Positions 45,548-54,635 of a stretch of 64,000 nucleotides of DNA are shown piece after piece; within the stretch, counting starts at the first letter, position 1, and each line of letters opens with the position of its first letter. This DNA comes from Paraburkholderia aromaticivorans (GTDB lineage Bacteria; Pseudomonadota; Gammaproteobacteria; Burkholderiales; Burkholderiaceae), in NCBI RefSeq assembly GCF_002278075.1, contig NZ_CP022989.1, forward strand, positions 2,232,001 to 2,296,000, given 5' to 3'. Under the pieces are notes generated by a model. It did not search any database, was not told where the DNA came from, and saw only the letters and a program-made list of their open reading frames with translations. The position numbers were made by a program, and so were the translations under genes.

Positions 45548-47755
45548 ATGACTGAACCCGAAGCAACCGACGCTTTCGAGCCGAAAAAAGTGCTCACCCA
45601 ATTGCCGCATCTGCCCGGCGTCTATCGCTATTACGATACGCACGGCGCGGTGCTCTACGTGGGCAAGGCACGCGACCTGAAGAAGCGCGTCTCGAGCTAC
45701 TTCACGAAGACGCTGCTATCGCCGCGTATCGCGATGATGGTGACGCGCATTGCGCGCATCGAAACCACCGTCACGCGTTCCGAGGCCGAAGCGCTTCTGC
45801 TCGAAAACAATCTGATCAAGGCGCTTGCGCCGCGCTACAACATTCTGTTTCGCGACGACAAGTCGTACCCCTACCTGAAACTCACCGGGCACAAGTTTCC
45901 GCGCATGGCGTATTACCGTGGCGCGGTGGATCGCAAGAATCAGTACTTCGGTCCGTTTCCGAGTGCGTGGGCGGTGCGCGAGAGCATCCAGATCCTGCAG
46001 CGCGTGTTTCAGTTGCGCACCTGCGAAGACTCCGTGTTCAACAATCGCACGCGGCCCTGTCTGCTGCATCAGATCGGCCGCTGCACGGCGCCGTGTGTCG
46101 CGGCCATCAGCGAAGAGGATTACGCGCGCGACGTCGCCAACGCTTCGCGCTTTCTGCTCGGCCGCCAGGGCGAAGTGATGAGCGAGCTCGAGCAGAAAAT
46201 GCACGCCTTCGCGAGCGAGCTGAAATTCGAGCAGGCTGCGGCGGTGCGTAACCAGATGAGTTCGCTGTCGACAGTGCTGCATCAGCAGGCGATCGAAGTC
46301 GGCAGCGACAGCGACGTGGATATTCTCGCGGTGGTCGCGCTCGGCGGCCGTGTCTGCGTGAATCTTGCGATGGTGCGCGGCGGACGGCATCTGGGCGACA
46401 AGGCGTACTTCCCGGCGCATGTGGAGAGCGCGTTGACGGCGGATGAGGGCGGGCTGGCGGAAGGCGACGTGGCGCCGGCCGATGTCGCTGCCGATCCCGG
46501 CTCGCGCGCCGAAGAGGACATGGATGGCAAGGCGGAGTCGGCCGCCACCGCCGACGCCCTCGCGATCGCGCGAGATATGCCCCCGGAAGACGAAGAGCGG
46601 GAACAGGACGAACCGGACGAACAGGGCGAACAGGACACCGAGTCCGAAGAAGGCGACTCCGACTCCGACTCTGCACCCGCGAAACCGCGCAAAGGCCGCG
46701 CAGCCGGCGGCATCGAATCCGAAGTGCTAGAAGCGTTCATCGCCCAGCATTATCTGGGCAACCGCGTGCCGCCGGTGCTGGTGGTCAGCCACGCGCCCGC
46801 CACGCGCGAACTGGTCGACGTGCTGATCGAGCAGGCGGGTCACAAGGTGACCGTGCTGCGTCAGCCGCAAGGACAGCGGCGCGCGTGGCTCGCCATGGCC
46901 GAGCAGAACGCGCGGCTCGCGCTCGCGCGCCTGCTCTCGGAACAGGGTTCGCAACAGGCTCGCACGCGTGCGCTCACCGACACGCTCGGCATGGAGTGCG
47001 ACGATCTCGCGCATCTGCGCATCGAATGTTTCGACATCAGCCACACCATGGGCGAGGCGACGCAGGCCTCGTGCGTGGTGTATCACCATCACAAGATGCA
47101 GTCCTCGGAATACCGCCGCTACAACATCACCGGCATTACGCCCGGCGACGATTACGCCGCGATGCGCCAGGTGCTCACGCGCCGCTACGAGAAGATGGTC
47201 GCGCAAGCCGCCGCGAATGCCGCCGACGAAGCCGCCGCGTTGCAAAGCGACGCGGCCGCGGATCCGTCGCTTGCGTCGGACGCTGCGGAGCCGGTCGCGG
47301 CCGGCGGCGTCTTGCCGACCATCGTATTGATCGACGGCGGCAAGGGTCAGGTCGAAATCGCGCGCCAGGTGTTCACAGAACTGGGTCTCGATACCGGCAT
47401 GCTGGTCGGTGTCGCGAAGGGCGAGGGGCGCAAGGTCGGCCTCGAAACGCTCATTTTCGCCGACGGCCGCGCGCCGCTCGAGCTCGGCAAGGAAAGCGCC
47501 GCGCTGATGCTGGTCGCGCAGATTCGCGACGAAGCGCACCGCTTCGCCATCACCGGCATGCGCGCGAAGCGCGGCAAAACGCGCCAGACCTCGCGGCTCG
47601 AAGAACTCGAAGGCGTGGGCGCGAAGCGGCGCCAACGGCTGCTCGCGCGGTTTGGCGGACTGCGCGGCGTGGTCGCCGCCAGTGTCGAAGACCTGGCGAG
47701 CGTGGAGGGCATTTCGCAGGCGCTCGCCGAGCAGATTTACCGCCAGTTGCATTGA
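45548..47755 (+). CDS. uvrC: UvrABC system protein C with two insertions
   Basis: UvrC makes both incisions in nucleotide excision repair. The 735-aa protein has the GIY-YIG nuclease domain at its start ([20 protein letters not shown]), a UVR motif (about 210-245), the RNase H-like endonuclease domain ([19 protein letters not shown] and [13 protein letters not shown]) and a C-terminal double helix-hairpin-helix. The family is usually about 600-620 aa. The extra length comes from an acidic Glu/Asp/Ser-rich insert at about residues 300-390 and an Ala-rich insert at about 555-590, both in-frame. The start is the ATG before TEPEATDAF. Confidence 0.96.
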   Translation: MTEPEATDAFEPKKVLTQLPHLPGVYRYYDTHGAVLYVGKARDLKKRVSSYFTKTLLSPRIAMMVTRIARIETTVTRSEAEALLLENNLIKALAPRYNILFRDDKSYPYLKLTGHKFPRMAYYRGAVDRKNQYFGPFPSAWAVRESIQILQRVFQLRTCEDSVFNNRTRPCLLHQIGRCTAPCVAAISEEDYARDVANASRFLLGRQGEVMSELEQKMHAFASELKFEQAAAVRNQMSSLSTVLHQQAIEVGSDSDVDILAVVALGGRVCVNLAMVRGGRHLGDKAYFPAHVESALTADEGGLAEGDVAPADVAADPGSRAEEDMDGKAESAATADALAIARDMPPEDEEREQDEPDEQGEQDTESEEGDSDSDSAPAKPRKGRAAGGIESEVLEAFIAQHYLGNRVPPVLVVSHAPATRELVDVLIEQAGHKVTVLRQPQGQRRAWLAMAEQNARLALARLLSEQGSQQARTRALTDTLGMECDDLAHLRIECFDISHTMGEATQASCVVYHHHKMQSSEYRRYNITGITPGDDYAAMRQVLTRRYEKMVAQAAANAADEAAALQSDAAADPSLASDAAEPVAAGGVLPTIVLIDGGKGQVEIARQVFTELGLDTGMLVGVAKGEGRKVGLETLIFADGRAPLELGKESAALMLVAQIRDEAHRFAITGMRAKRGKTRQTSRLEELEGVGAKRRQRLLARFGGLRGVVAASVEDLASVEGISQALAEQIYRQLH

Positions 47756-47888
47756 TTGCGGCGGGTCTGGGCGGACCGCTCATGGCCTTCGAGCGGCGCG
47801 CGGCTGAGGACCCGCGCGCCGCTTTGCTTGTGGCAGGCCCTGTGACACGGCACAATTGCATCTCCCTTGCCAGACGCTGCGCCTGCCC

Positions 47889-48482
47889 ATGCCGTTTAAT
47901 TTCCCGATTTTCCTGACTTGGCTGCGGATCGTCCTGATTCCGCTCGTCGTCGGCGTGTTCTATTTGCCCGACATGATGATGAGCCCCGCGCACCGCAATC
48001 TGGCGGCCGCGACGATCTTCATTCTGGCGGCGCTGACCGACTGGTTCGACGGCTTTCTGGCGCGCAAGTGGAATCAGACCTCGGCATTCGGCGCGTTTCT
48101 CGATCCGGTCGCCGACAAGCTGATGGTGACCGCCGCGTTGCTGGTGCTCGTGCAACTCGCGCGAATCGATTCGGCGATTGCGCTCGTGATCGTCGGGCGC
48201 GAGATCGCGATTTCGGCGCTGCGGGAGTGGATGGCGCAGATCGGCGCGTCGAAGAGCGTCGCGGTCAATTCGCTTGGCAAGTTCAAGACGGTTTGCCAGA
48301 TGGTGGCGATCCCCATGCTGCTGTTTTATGGTCCGCTGCCGTTCGGTGGTGGCGTGGTGATCGACACGCGTGTATGGGGCCTGTGGCTCATCTATCTGGC
48401 CGCGTTCCTGACCATCTGGTCGATGCTCTATTACATGAAACTCGCATGGCCGCAGATTCGCGAGCGAAGCGGTGCGGCCTGA
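47889..48482 (+). CDS. pgsA: CDP-diacylglycerol-glycerol-3-phosphate phosphatidyltransferase
   Basis: PgsA makes phosphatidylglycerophosphate, precursor of phosphatidylglycerol and cardiolipin. The 197-aa inner-membrane protein has the CDP-alcohol phosphotransferase motif D-x2-D-G-x2-A-R-x8-G-x3-D-x3-D in full, starting DWFDGFLARKW near residue 46. Four to six hydrophobic segments surround it. The start is the ATG before PFNFPIFLTWLRI. uvrC-pgsA-tRNA-Gly is a common proteobacterial order. Confidence 0.96.
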   Translation: MPFNFPIFLTWLRIVLIPLVVGVFYLPDMMMSPAHRNLAAATIFILAALTDWFDGFLARKWNQTSAFGAFLDPVADKLMVTAALLVLVQLARIDSAIALVIVGREIAISALREWMAQIGASKSVAVNSLGKFKTVCQMVAIPMLLFYGPLPFGGGVVIDTRVWGLWLIYLAAFLTIWSMLYYMKLAWPQIRERSGAA

Positions 48483-48573
48483 TTGCGCGACGTGGTGAAG
48501 GCGTCTGGCGCGTGTCCGAACTTCGCTGCAGCGTGAGTGAAATCTGTTCGGTAAAAGAGATTCGCAAAAGGGG

Positions 48574-48602
48574 TTGACACGTTTCAGTCGTTTCTCCATA
48601 AT
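48574..48602 (+). promoter_or_regulatory. Sigma-70 promoter of the tRNA-Gly genes
   Basis: TTGACA (48574-48579) and CATAAT (48597-48602) are separated by exactly 17 nt. It lies about 95 bp upstream of the first tRNA-Gly. Confidence 0.85.
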
Positions 48603-48698
48603 CTCGTTTCTCCGATGCACGCAGTTCGAAACGTCGGTGGCAGTAAGCGCGTAGTTGCAGTAACAAGGCAGCAGTTAGCAGGGCAAAAGCAGCACAAT

Positions 48699-48774
48699 GC
48701 GGGAGTAGCTCAGTTGGTAGAGCGCAACCTTGCCAAGGTTGAGGTCGCGAGTTCGAGCCTCGTCTCCCGCTCCA
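48699..48774 (+). tRNA. tRNA-Gly (anticodon GCC), first copy
   Basis: A 76-nt cloverleaf with 5' GCGGGAGTAGC, anticodon loop TTGCCAA with anticodon GCC, T-arm GTTCGAGCC and encoded CCA. It is identical to the copy at 48850-48925. Confidence 0.97.
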
Positions 48775-48849
48775 ATTTTTTAAGCAGCGCATTGTTTCGC
48801 GAAGTAGTTTGGCTAAGTGAACAGGCAGCGCGTTGTGAAGCAGTGCAAT

Positions 48850-48925
48850 GCGGGAGTAGCTCAGTTGGTAGAGCGCAACCTTGCCAAGGTTGAGGTCGCG
48901 AGTTCGAGCCTCGTCTCCCGCTCCA
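48850..48925 (+). tRNA. tRNA-Gly (anticodon GCC), second copy
   Basis: The same 76-nt sequence as the first copy, 75 bp downstream of it. Both are preceded by CAATG, part of a short flanking similarity suggesting tandem duplication. A terminator follows 5 bp later. Confidence 0.97.
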
Positions 48926-48930
48926 TACAT

Positions 48931-48956
48931 AAGGGGAAGCAACGCTTCCCTTTTTG
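48931..48956 (+). terminator. Intrinsic terminator after the tRNA-Gly pair
   Basis: GGGAAGC (48934-48940) and GCTTCCC (48944-48950) form a stem with loop AAC, followed by TTTTTG. It lies between tRNA-Gly and tRNA-Cys; a second hairpin, TGGTGG...CCACCA, follows at 48959-48988. Confidence 0.8.
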
Positions 48957-49030
48957 TTTGGTGGTCCGGTCTTTCCGGTTGTCCACCAGACAGAATCTGC
49001 GAATCTGTTGCTAGGTTCCAGTCCGCTTGC

Positions 49031-49104
49031 GGCGCGATAGCAAAGCGGTTATGCAGCGGCCTGCAAAGCCGTTTAGGCCGGTTCGACTCCGGCTCGCGCC
49101 TCCA
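49031..49104 (+). tRNA. tRNA-Cys (anticodon GCA)
   Basis: A 74-nt cloverleaf with 5' GGCGCGATAGC, anticodon loop CTGCAAA with anticodon GCA, T-arm GTTCGACTC and encoded CCA. It lies 126 bp after the second tRNA-Gly, a common Gly-Cys grouping. Confidence 0.97.
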
Positions 49105-49119
49105 GTAGTTGATGTCAAG

Positions 49120-49152
49120 AAAAGCCCCGACCCGTCGGGGCTTTTCTTTTTT
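49120..49152 (+). terminator. Intrinsic terminator after tRNA-Cys
   Basis: AAAAGCCCCGA (49120-49130) pairs with TCGGGGCTTTT (49135-49145), followed by CTTTTTT. A strong, standard rho-independent terminator. Confidence 0.93.
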
Positions 49153-49612
49153 GTGCATTCTCCGGCCGCACGAATGCAGACGCTCGCACGGTGGCGGTAC
49201 TCATCACGAGTGCACGCTGTCTCGAGCCAGTTGGCCGTCGCGATGATCGGCGTGTTTAGCGCATATCCATTCTTCTTGCTCGCAGCTTGTCCCGAACTCG
49301 TCCAGCGAGCCTGTCGTTAGCTCGTCGTTACCGAGTCAGAATCGCTCCTGACAGTCGCGCTAATTCTGCGCACTGCCGGTATCGTCGCCGATGTGGCGCA
49401 CAATTCATGGTTCGCGCTGCATCAACCGATCGAATCAACCGATCCGCGTTGACCTTCACCTCTGGCAGAACGCCTTTCTGCTATCCGTCGCATTCACCGT
49501 GCGAACGGGTTGGGGAGCGGCGCCGCGCTTGATTCCGCGCTTGATTCCACGCTTGATCGATTGAACGGCGCGCGGGCTTCTTTGCATGATTGCTTGTCCA
49601 CACCGAGGCTGC
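49153..49612. other. Non-coding stretch before the TraB-like gene
   Basis: About 460 bp after the tRNA-Cys terminator with no convincing gene. Short plus-strand frames here lack family similarity and ribosome binding sites. The GC content is slightly lower than in the flanks. It contains a 12-bp tandem repeat at 49524-49559. Confidence 0.5.
49524..49559. repeat. 12-bp tandem repeat, three copies
   Basis: CGCGCTTGATTC occurs twice exactly (49524-49535, 49536-49547) and a third time with three changes (49548-49559). It is about 55 bp upstream of the TraB-like gene. Confidence 0.85.
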
Positions 49613-50371
49613 ATGTACCTACAACTCACCGGCACCCACGTTCGCCTGCTCGGCTCGATGCATCTCTTTCCCGCTGCGAGCCGCCGAACCCCGCCATGGA
49701 TTGCCGAAGCATATGACTGGGCCGAAGCGCTCGTCTTCGAGTCCGACCCGCCGACCATCCTTCCGTTTCTGAAGGCCGCCGGGCAAGACGGCGTCGCTCG
49801 ACTGCAACCTTTGTTGTCCGCCGACGCATGGCAGCGGCTTCACGCGGCGTGGCCCGTTGAAGGTCCGCTGGCGCCGCTCGCCGATCTGCGTCCGTGGGCC
49901 GCGTTGATCGTCGCGCCGACGCTGTTCCAGCAGGTGGTGGAGGGTGTCGAGCCGCGCATGCTGCGCTCGGCGGTCACGCAGGCCAAACCCTACCGGTATC
50001 TCGAGACCGCGCAGGAGGTGGCCGCGGCGCTCGAATCGATTCCGCTCGATGCGGTCGGCGCGGCGCTCGATCTCCTGATGGCCGATCTCGACGAACCGCA
50101 GCGCACGCTCGAGCGCATGCATGCGGCCTGGCTGGAGGGCGATCTGCCGACAGTGCACCGCATTGCCACCGAGTCGCCGATGTTCAATCTGCCAGGCATC
50201 CGGCATGCGATTCTCGATGCGCGCAATCGCGCATGGGCGGCACGCCTCGTGGAGTTGCTCCCGCGGACGGAGCGCACGTTGGTGGTCGTCGGCGCGCTGC
50301 ATTTGTGCGGGCCTCGCAACCTGATCGACTGTCTTGCGCGGCCCGTCGAGCCGGTCTCTGTCGACCTGTAG
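49613..50371 (+). CDS. TraB/GumN family protein
   Basis: A 252-aa protein of the TraB/GumN family, a metalloprotease-like fold of unclear function in bacteria. The two diagnostic ends are present: the N-terminal GTHVRLLGSMHLFPA (G-x-x-H type) and the C-terminal VVVGALHLCGPRNLIDCL. No signal peptide is visible in this start, whereas many GumN proteins are exported. I chose the ATG with CGAGG upstream; an ATG nine codons earlier (49586) is possible. Confidence 0.78.
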   Translation: MYLQLTGTHVRLLGSMHLFPAASRRTPPWIAEAYDWAEALVFESDPPTILPFLKAAGQDGVARLQPLLSADAWQRLHAAWPVEGPLAPLADLRPWAALIVAPTLFQQVVEGVEPRMLRSAVTQAKPYRYLETAQEVAAALESIPLDAVGAALDLLMADLDEPQRTLERMHAAWLEGDLPTVHRIATESPMFNLPGIRHAILDARNRAWAARLVELLPRTERTLVVVGALHLCGPRNLIDCLARPVEPVSVDL

Positions 50372-50574
50372 CCGACCCGTCGTCAACCCGCCGTCACCCC
50401 ATTGCCGCATCGGCGTCTCGGCACGATGCCGCGCGCATCGGTTCGCATGCCGATGCCGCACGCATGCAAGCCGGGGGAACTCTCTCGCGCTGGTCTTGCC
50501 CCAACACAAGGCATGTCGCTATAAACTAACCGCCAACCGCCTCGGCCGCACCGGTCGCCTTGGGGAATACCAAC

Positions 50575-51555
50575 ATGCATGGTCCGCCGACACCCAGTAA
50601 CGAAAGCGCCCGTCTCGACACCCTGCGTGCGCTGCATATTCTCGATACCTCGCCGGAAGAGCGTTTCGACCGCCTGACGCGGCTCGCCAGGCGGCTCTTC
50701 GGGGTGCCCATCGCGCTCGTTAGCCTCGTCGACGCCGAGCGCCAGTGGTTCAAGTCGTGCGTCGGTTTGACAGCGAGCGAGACCTCGCGTGACGTGTCGT
50801 TCTGCGCGCACGCGATCCTCGGCGACGAAATCATGATGGTGCCCGACACCTTTGCGGACGAGCGGTTTTACGACAATCCGCTCGTCACGGACAACCCGAA
50901 TATCCGTTTCTACGCCGGCTGTCCGCTGACGGTGCCCAACGGCAGCAAGCTCGGCACGCTCTGTCTGATCGACACCAAGCCGCATGGCCTCGACGAAGAA
51001 GAGCGCGAATTGCTGCGCGATCTGGCGCGCATGGCCGAGCAGGAATTGGCGGCGGTGCAATTGGCCACGCTCGACGATCTGACGCTTCTGTCGAACCGGC
51101 GCGGTTTCGAGGCACTCGCGCAACATGCGCTGAACGTGTGCAAGCGGATGCAAAAACCGGCGTCGCTGCTGTTCTTCGATCTGAACGATTTCAAGCAGAT
51201 CAACGACACGTTCGGCCACGCCGAAGGCGATCACGCGCTGAAGCGCTTCGCCGACGTGCTGCGCACCGCGCTGCGTGAAAGCGATGTGATCGGGCGGCTC
51301 GGCGGCGACGAGTTCGTCGTGCTGCTCTCCGATTCGGACTGCGGCGCCACCGAGGAAGTGACGCACCGTCTCACGCAGATGCTGGACGCGCGCAATGCCG
51401 AAGCACGGCGTGGCTATGACATCCGCTATAGCGTCGGGCAGATTCAATACGATCCTGCCCGACACGGATCGGTTGCCGAACTGCTGGCGGCCGCCGACGC
51501 CGCGATGTACAGCCACAAGCAGGCGTCGAAGGCGCGCTCCGTGCATCGGAACTAG
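50575..51555 (+). CDS. GAF-GGDEF diguanylate cyclase
   Basis: A 326-aa cytoplasmic protein with an N-terminal GAF sensor domain (about residues 20-150, including WFKSCVGLTASETSRDVSFC) and a C-terminal GGDEF domain. The active-site motif GRLGGDEFVVLL is intact, and the inhibitory I-site RESD lies five residues before it, so it should make cyclic di-GMP and be product-inhibited. The start is the ATG at 50575 with GGGGAA upstream; a TTG at 50560 is less likely. The ligand of the GAF domain is unknown. Confidence 0.93.
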   Translation: MHGPPTPSNESARLDTLRALHILDTSPEERFDRLTRLARRLFGVPIALVSLVDAERQWFKSCVGLTASETSRDVSFCAHAILGDEIMMVPDTFADERFYDNPLVTDNPNIRFYAGCPLTVPNGSKLGTLCLIDTKPHGLDEEERELLRDLARMAEQELAAVQLATLDDLTLLSNRRGFEALAQHALNVCKRMQKPASLLFFDLNDFKQINDTFGHAEGDHALKRFADVLRTALRESDVIGRLGGDEFVVLLSDSDCGATEEVTHRLTQMLDARNAEARRGYDIRYSVGQIQYDPARHGSVAELLAAADAAMYSHKQASKARSVHRN

Positions 51556-51645
51556 GCGCGGCACGGTGGCGAAGCACGTCACGTGCGGCATAATCTCGCC
51601 TCACCGCCATGCGTGCGGTGTGTCTCTTTTCTATAGAACGTTGTC

Positions 51646-52140
51646 ATGACCGAACCGCAGCACAACGCCGCCACGCGGCTGGCGCAACTCGATTGGCGCT
51701 GGAAATCCTTCAACGACCTGACGAGCCTCGAGGTCTACACAATGCTGGGGGCGCGCAGCGCGGTGTTCGTCGTCGAGCAGAACTGCGTATACGGCGATAT
51801 CGACGGGCTCGATGTGGACGCCTGGCATCTGCTGGCCTACGGTGCCGGTGAGAAACGGCCGCCGCTCGCGGGTTATCTGCGCGTGCTGCTGCCTGATGCG
51901 GACGACACGGATATTCGCATCGGCCGTGTGCTCACGACCGCGCCATTTCGCGGTATCGGTCTGGGCAACGCCATGCTCGAACGGTCGCTCGCGCACATTC
52001 GCGCGCAGTGGCCCGATACGCCGATCCGGTTGCATGCGCAGGCGCATCTGCAAGGCTTCTACGGTGCGTTCGGTTTCGCGCCGGTGTCGGAAGTGCACGA
52101 AGAAGACGGCATCCCGCATATCTGGATGCGTTCGGCCTGA
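51646..52140 (+). CDS. elaA: ElaA-like GNAT acetyltransferase
   Basis: A 164-aa GNAT protein of the ElaA subgroup. Diagnostic segments are LEVYTMLGARSAVFVVEQNC followed by VYGDIDGLDVDAWHL, then RIGRVLTTAPFRGIGLGNAML with the acetyl-CoA loop, and HAQAHLQGFYGAFGF near the end. The function of ElaA is not established. It lies 90 bp after the cyclase gene and converges on the copper cluster. Confidence 0.9.
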   Translation: MTEPQHNAATRLAQLDWRWKSFNDLTSLEVYTMLGARSAVFVVEQNCVYGDIDGLDVDAWHLLAYGAGEKRPPLAGYLRVLLPDADDTDIRIGRVLTTAPFRGIGLGNAMLERSLAHIRAQWPDTPIRLHAQAHLQGFYGAFGFAPVSEVHEEDGIPHIWMRSA

Positions 52141-52217
52141 AGCGGCGCAACAACGCCGGGCGAGGCATAGGCGTGGAGTGCGCCGCAATCGTTGCGATCG
52201 TTGCAAGCCACAGAGCG

Positions 52218-53102
52218 TCAGCCGCGCTTGCCCGCAGTGGCCGAAGCAGTGCTCGCCATCGCGTGCGCCGGCTTCACGCGCCGTTCGCCACGCAGGCGTC
52301 CGCGGGCCGACAGACGCATCCAGTGGCGCAAGGCCACTAGCGCGCCGATCACGCTCATCATCGAACCGGGAATCCACAGCAACAGTCCGCCGATCTGCTG
52401 ATCGCGCATCGGGCTCAACCACGTGAACGCACGGCCGCAGATCGAGTAGATCGGATACAACTCGTGCGGCGTGAAGAAGATGAACGCGCCGAGAATGATC
52501 TGCGGCGGAATCGCGGCGATCACCACCAGCACGCGTTTGCCCGGCGACAGACGGGCCGGCGGCGCCGGGCGCGGATCGAGCACGAGCCACCAGAACAGCA
52601 GGCCGTCGATCACCATGCTCCAGTTCATCACGCGATAGAGCCGCCAGTCGAGCATCGCGACGAAATGAACGGGCGACATCAACCAGAAGTAGATCAGTCC
52701 GACGAACAAGGTCACCGCGACGACCGGATGCATCACCACGTCGAGCAGCCGGCGCACGACCGGCGTCTCGAGCGCCGGCCGCACGAAGCGCTGCCGCCAG
52801 CTGAACGGAATACCCGCGCGCAACGCGGCGCCCGGATACGACAGCGCGATGAAGAACGGCCCGAGGTGATGCAGCACCAGATGCTGCGCGCGATGCATGA
52901 AGAACTCGTGTTCGAAGAAGTAGTCGAGCCGTGTATGCAATGCGACATAGAGCGCCACCAGCCCGAACCAGAAGGAGATGCGCCGGGCAACCGACACCTT
53001 TGCCTTGCGTGCACCGCGCACGAAGAGGATCGCCGGCACCAGCAAGGCGATCACGACGGTCGGCGAAAACTCCCAGGGATCGAGCCAGTAGAGCAGATTC
53101 AT
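52218..53102 (-). CDS. ctaG: CtaG (Caa3-type) cytochrome c oxidase assembly protein
   Basis: A 294-aa inner-membrane protein with about seven hydrophobic segments of the Caa3_CtaG family, assembly factors for the CuB site of haem-copper oxidases. Recognisable parts are FFEHEFFMHRAQHLVLHHLGPFF cut by its His clusters, and LFWWLVLDPRP. It is the last gene of a minus-strand set SCO-PCuAC-CtaG, 9 bp after PCuAC. The gene set supports a role in copper delivery. Confidence 0.9.
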   Translation of the reverse strand: MNLLYWLDPWEFSPTVVIALLVPAILFVRGARKAKVSVARRISFWFGLVALYVALHTRLDYFFEHEFFMHRAQHLVLHHLGPFFIALSYPGAALRAGIPFSWRQRFVRPALETPVVRRLLDVVMHPVVAVTLFVGLIYFWLMSPVHFVAMLDWRLYRVMNWSMVIDGLLFWWLVLDPRPAPPARLSPGKRVLVVIAAIPPQIILGAFIFFTPHELYPIYSICGRAFTWLSPMRDQQIGGLLLWIPGSMMSVIGALVALRHWMRLSARGRLRGERRVKPAHAMASTASATAGKRG

Positions 53103-53111
53103 CGCGGCAGG

Positions 53112-53573
53112 CTACTTCGTCTGCGCCGGCGACTTGACGGCGAACGGCGTGTCGAGCGTTTCGCCGTCGGAGAACTTGAGCGTGAGATGCACGGTGTCGC
53201 CCGGCGCGATCTTGTGCTTCGCATCTTCGAGCATCACGTGGTAGCCGCCGGGCGCGATGGCGACCTGACCGTGCGCGGGCACCGTCAGCTTGTCCACCAT
53301 CACCATCTTCTGCGACGAGCCGTTCGACACGGTCTGATGCAGCATCGCGTCACCGTAGTCGTTGCTGGAGATGTCGACGAGGTCGACCGGCTTGTCGCTC
53401 GCGTTGACCAGCGTCACATAGCCGGCGGCGGGCAGGTTGTTCGGCAGCCAGCGGACCCACGCGTTTTTCGCGCTGACCGCGTTGGCACCGGCGGCTTGTG
53501 CGGTTGATGCAACACCAAACGAGAGGGCGAGGGCGCAACTCAGTGCGGCAAACGTCTTGATCTTGATCGACAT
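53112..53573 (-). CDS. Periplasmic copper chaperone PCuAC
   Basis: A 153-aa periplasmic Cu(I) chaperone that loads the CuA site of cytochrome oxidase. A signal peptide ends near ASTAQAAGA (about residue 28). The binding pattern H-x10-M-x21-H-x-M is met exactly: His in MLHQTVSNGS, Met in QKMVMVDK, and HVM in GGYHVMLED. It sits between the SCO and CtaG genes, which act in the same pathway. Confidence 0.95.
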   Translation of the reverse strand: MSIKIKTFAALSCALALSFGVASTAQAAGANAVSAKNAWVRWLPNNLPAAGYVTLVNASDKPVDLVDISSNDYGDAMLHQTVSNGSSQKMVMVDKLTVPAHGQVAIAPGGYHVMLEDAKHKIAPGDTVHLTLKFSDGETLDTPFAVKSPAQTK

Positions 53574-53591
53574 GAATGAACTCGGGAAAGG

Positions 53592-54251
53592 TCAGGAACG
53601 GTCTTCAATGATACGGCGCAGGTCTCGTGCGATCGCATCGGGCGTGTCGTGGTCGGTGGCCAAAAGGCGCGCGTGGCCCTGGCTGTCGAACACATAGACG
53701 GCGGAACTATGGGTGACTTCGTAGTTGCCGCTCGGGTCGCGTTTTTCCATCTGGTAGGTGACGCGGTAACGCTTGGCGAGCGACTCGATCTGCCAGTCGG
53801 TGCCGGTCAGCCCTTCGGCGTGTTGCGAGTCGAAAGCGCCCACGTACTCGCGCAAGGCTTGCGCCGTGTCGCGCGCCGGATCGACGGTGATGAACAGAAT
53901 ACGCACCTTCTGGGCGTCGGGGCCGAGCTTGCCGAGCACCTGCATCAACCGGCCCATCGTTTCGGGGCAGACATCCGGGCAATGCGTATAGCCGAAATAA
54001 ACGAGCGAAGTGCGGCCCTTGAACGCGTCACCTTTGACGGCGCGGCCATCGTCGCCGGTCAGCGTGAAATCGAGATCCGGCAGATGGCCGGTCACATTGG
54101 TCAACTGCCACGTTTCCTGGCGATGCGTGCAGCCGGCCAGCGCCGTGAGTGCGCCCAGCACGATCGTCAGCGCAAGCAGCCGCGCGCGGCGCAGCCCGTG
54201 TGAGGAGGTGAGGTGCGTGTGCGGGTGGCGGAATGAGAAGATCGGGAACAA
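53592..54251 (-). CDS. SCO family copper chaperone lipoprotein
   Basis: A protein of about 219 aa with a thioredoxin-like SCO domain that passes copper to the CuA centre. The copper ligands are the CPDVC of YFGYTHCPDVCPETM and the His of VTHSSAVYVF. A lipobox LTALAGC follows a hydrophobic segment, so it is probably a lipoprotein. No ATG or GTG lies in frame before the signal sequence; the best start is a TTG at 54251, with no good ribosome binding site. The start is therefore uncertain. Confidence 0.85.
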   Translation of the reverse strand: MFPIFSFRHPHTHLTSSHGLRRARLLALTIVLGALTALAGCTHRQETWQLTNVTGHLPDLDFTLTGDDGRAVKGDAFKGRTSLVYFGYTHCPDVCPETMGRLMQVLGKLGPDAQKVRILFITVDPARDTAQALREYVGAFDSQHAEGLTGTDWQIESLAKRYRVTYQMEKRDPSGNYEVTHSSAVYVFDSQGHARLLATDHDTPDAIARDLRRIIEDRS

Positions 54252-54635
54252 AGCAGGGTTCAGTGACTCGATTGAATTGCGGCGCCAATGCGCCCATGAG
54301 CGGCGCTGCTCGATTCGCGCGCAACGGCGCGGGCCGTCATAGTGTGCAAATATGGTCGTAACGGCAATGATCTGCGTGGCTGCGACTGTATCGCAAAATC
54401 GGCGACGACGTCGCGCACCGCCCGCGGGTGCGCGTTTTGCGGGGCAATTTGACGCAGGCGGCTGAAAGCTGCATGAAGCCGGATTGTTGTCGTTTTGAAT
54501 GCAATCGCCGGCGGTGACCATGCGCCGCGTCCGGCTGGGCTTGTGTCCAGGCTTACTTTCTCGAAAAATTGACGGATGCGCGGTAAGATGCGCACACTTT
54601 TCCGGCCGCCCAAGGCTGAAAGGCAAAACTAACCG
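54252..54635. other. Divergent sco/otsB intergenic region
   Basis: A 384-bp gap between divergent genes. It must contain the promoters of the copper cluster and of otsB-otsA. I see a TAAGAT at 54584-54589 and TTGACG boxes nearby but none at the right spacing. No gene or clear repeat was found. Confidence 0.45.

Noticed and set aside
48615..49014. Short plus-strand ORFs across the tRNA-Gly genes
   Set aside because: They translate the tRNA sequences themselves; the tRNA cloverleafs explain this DNA.
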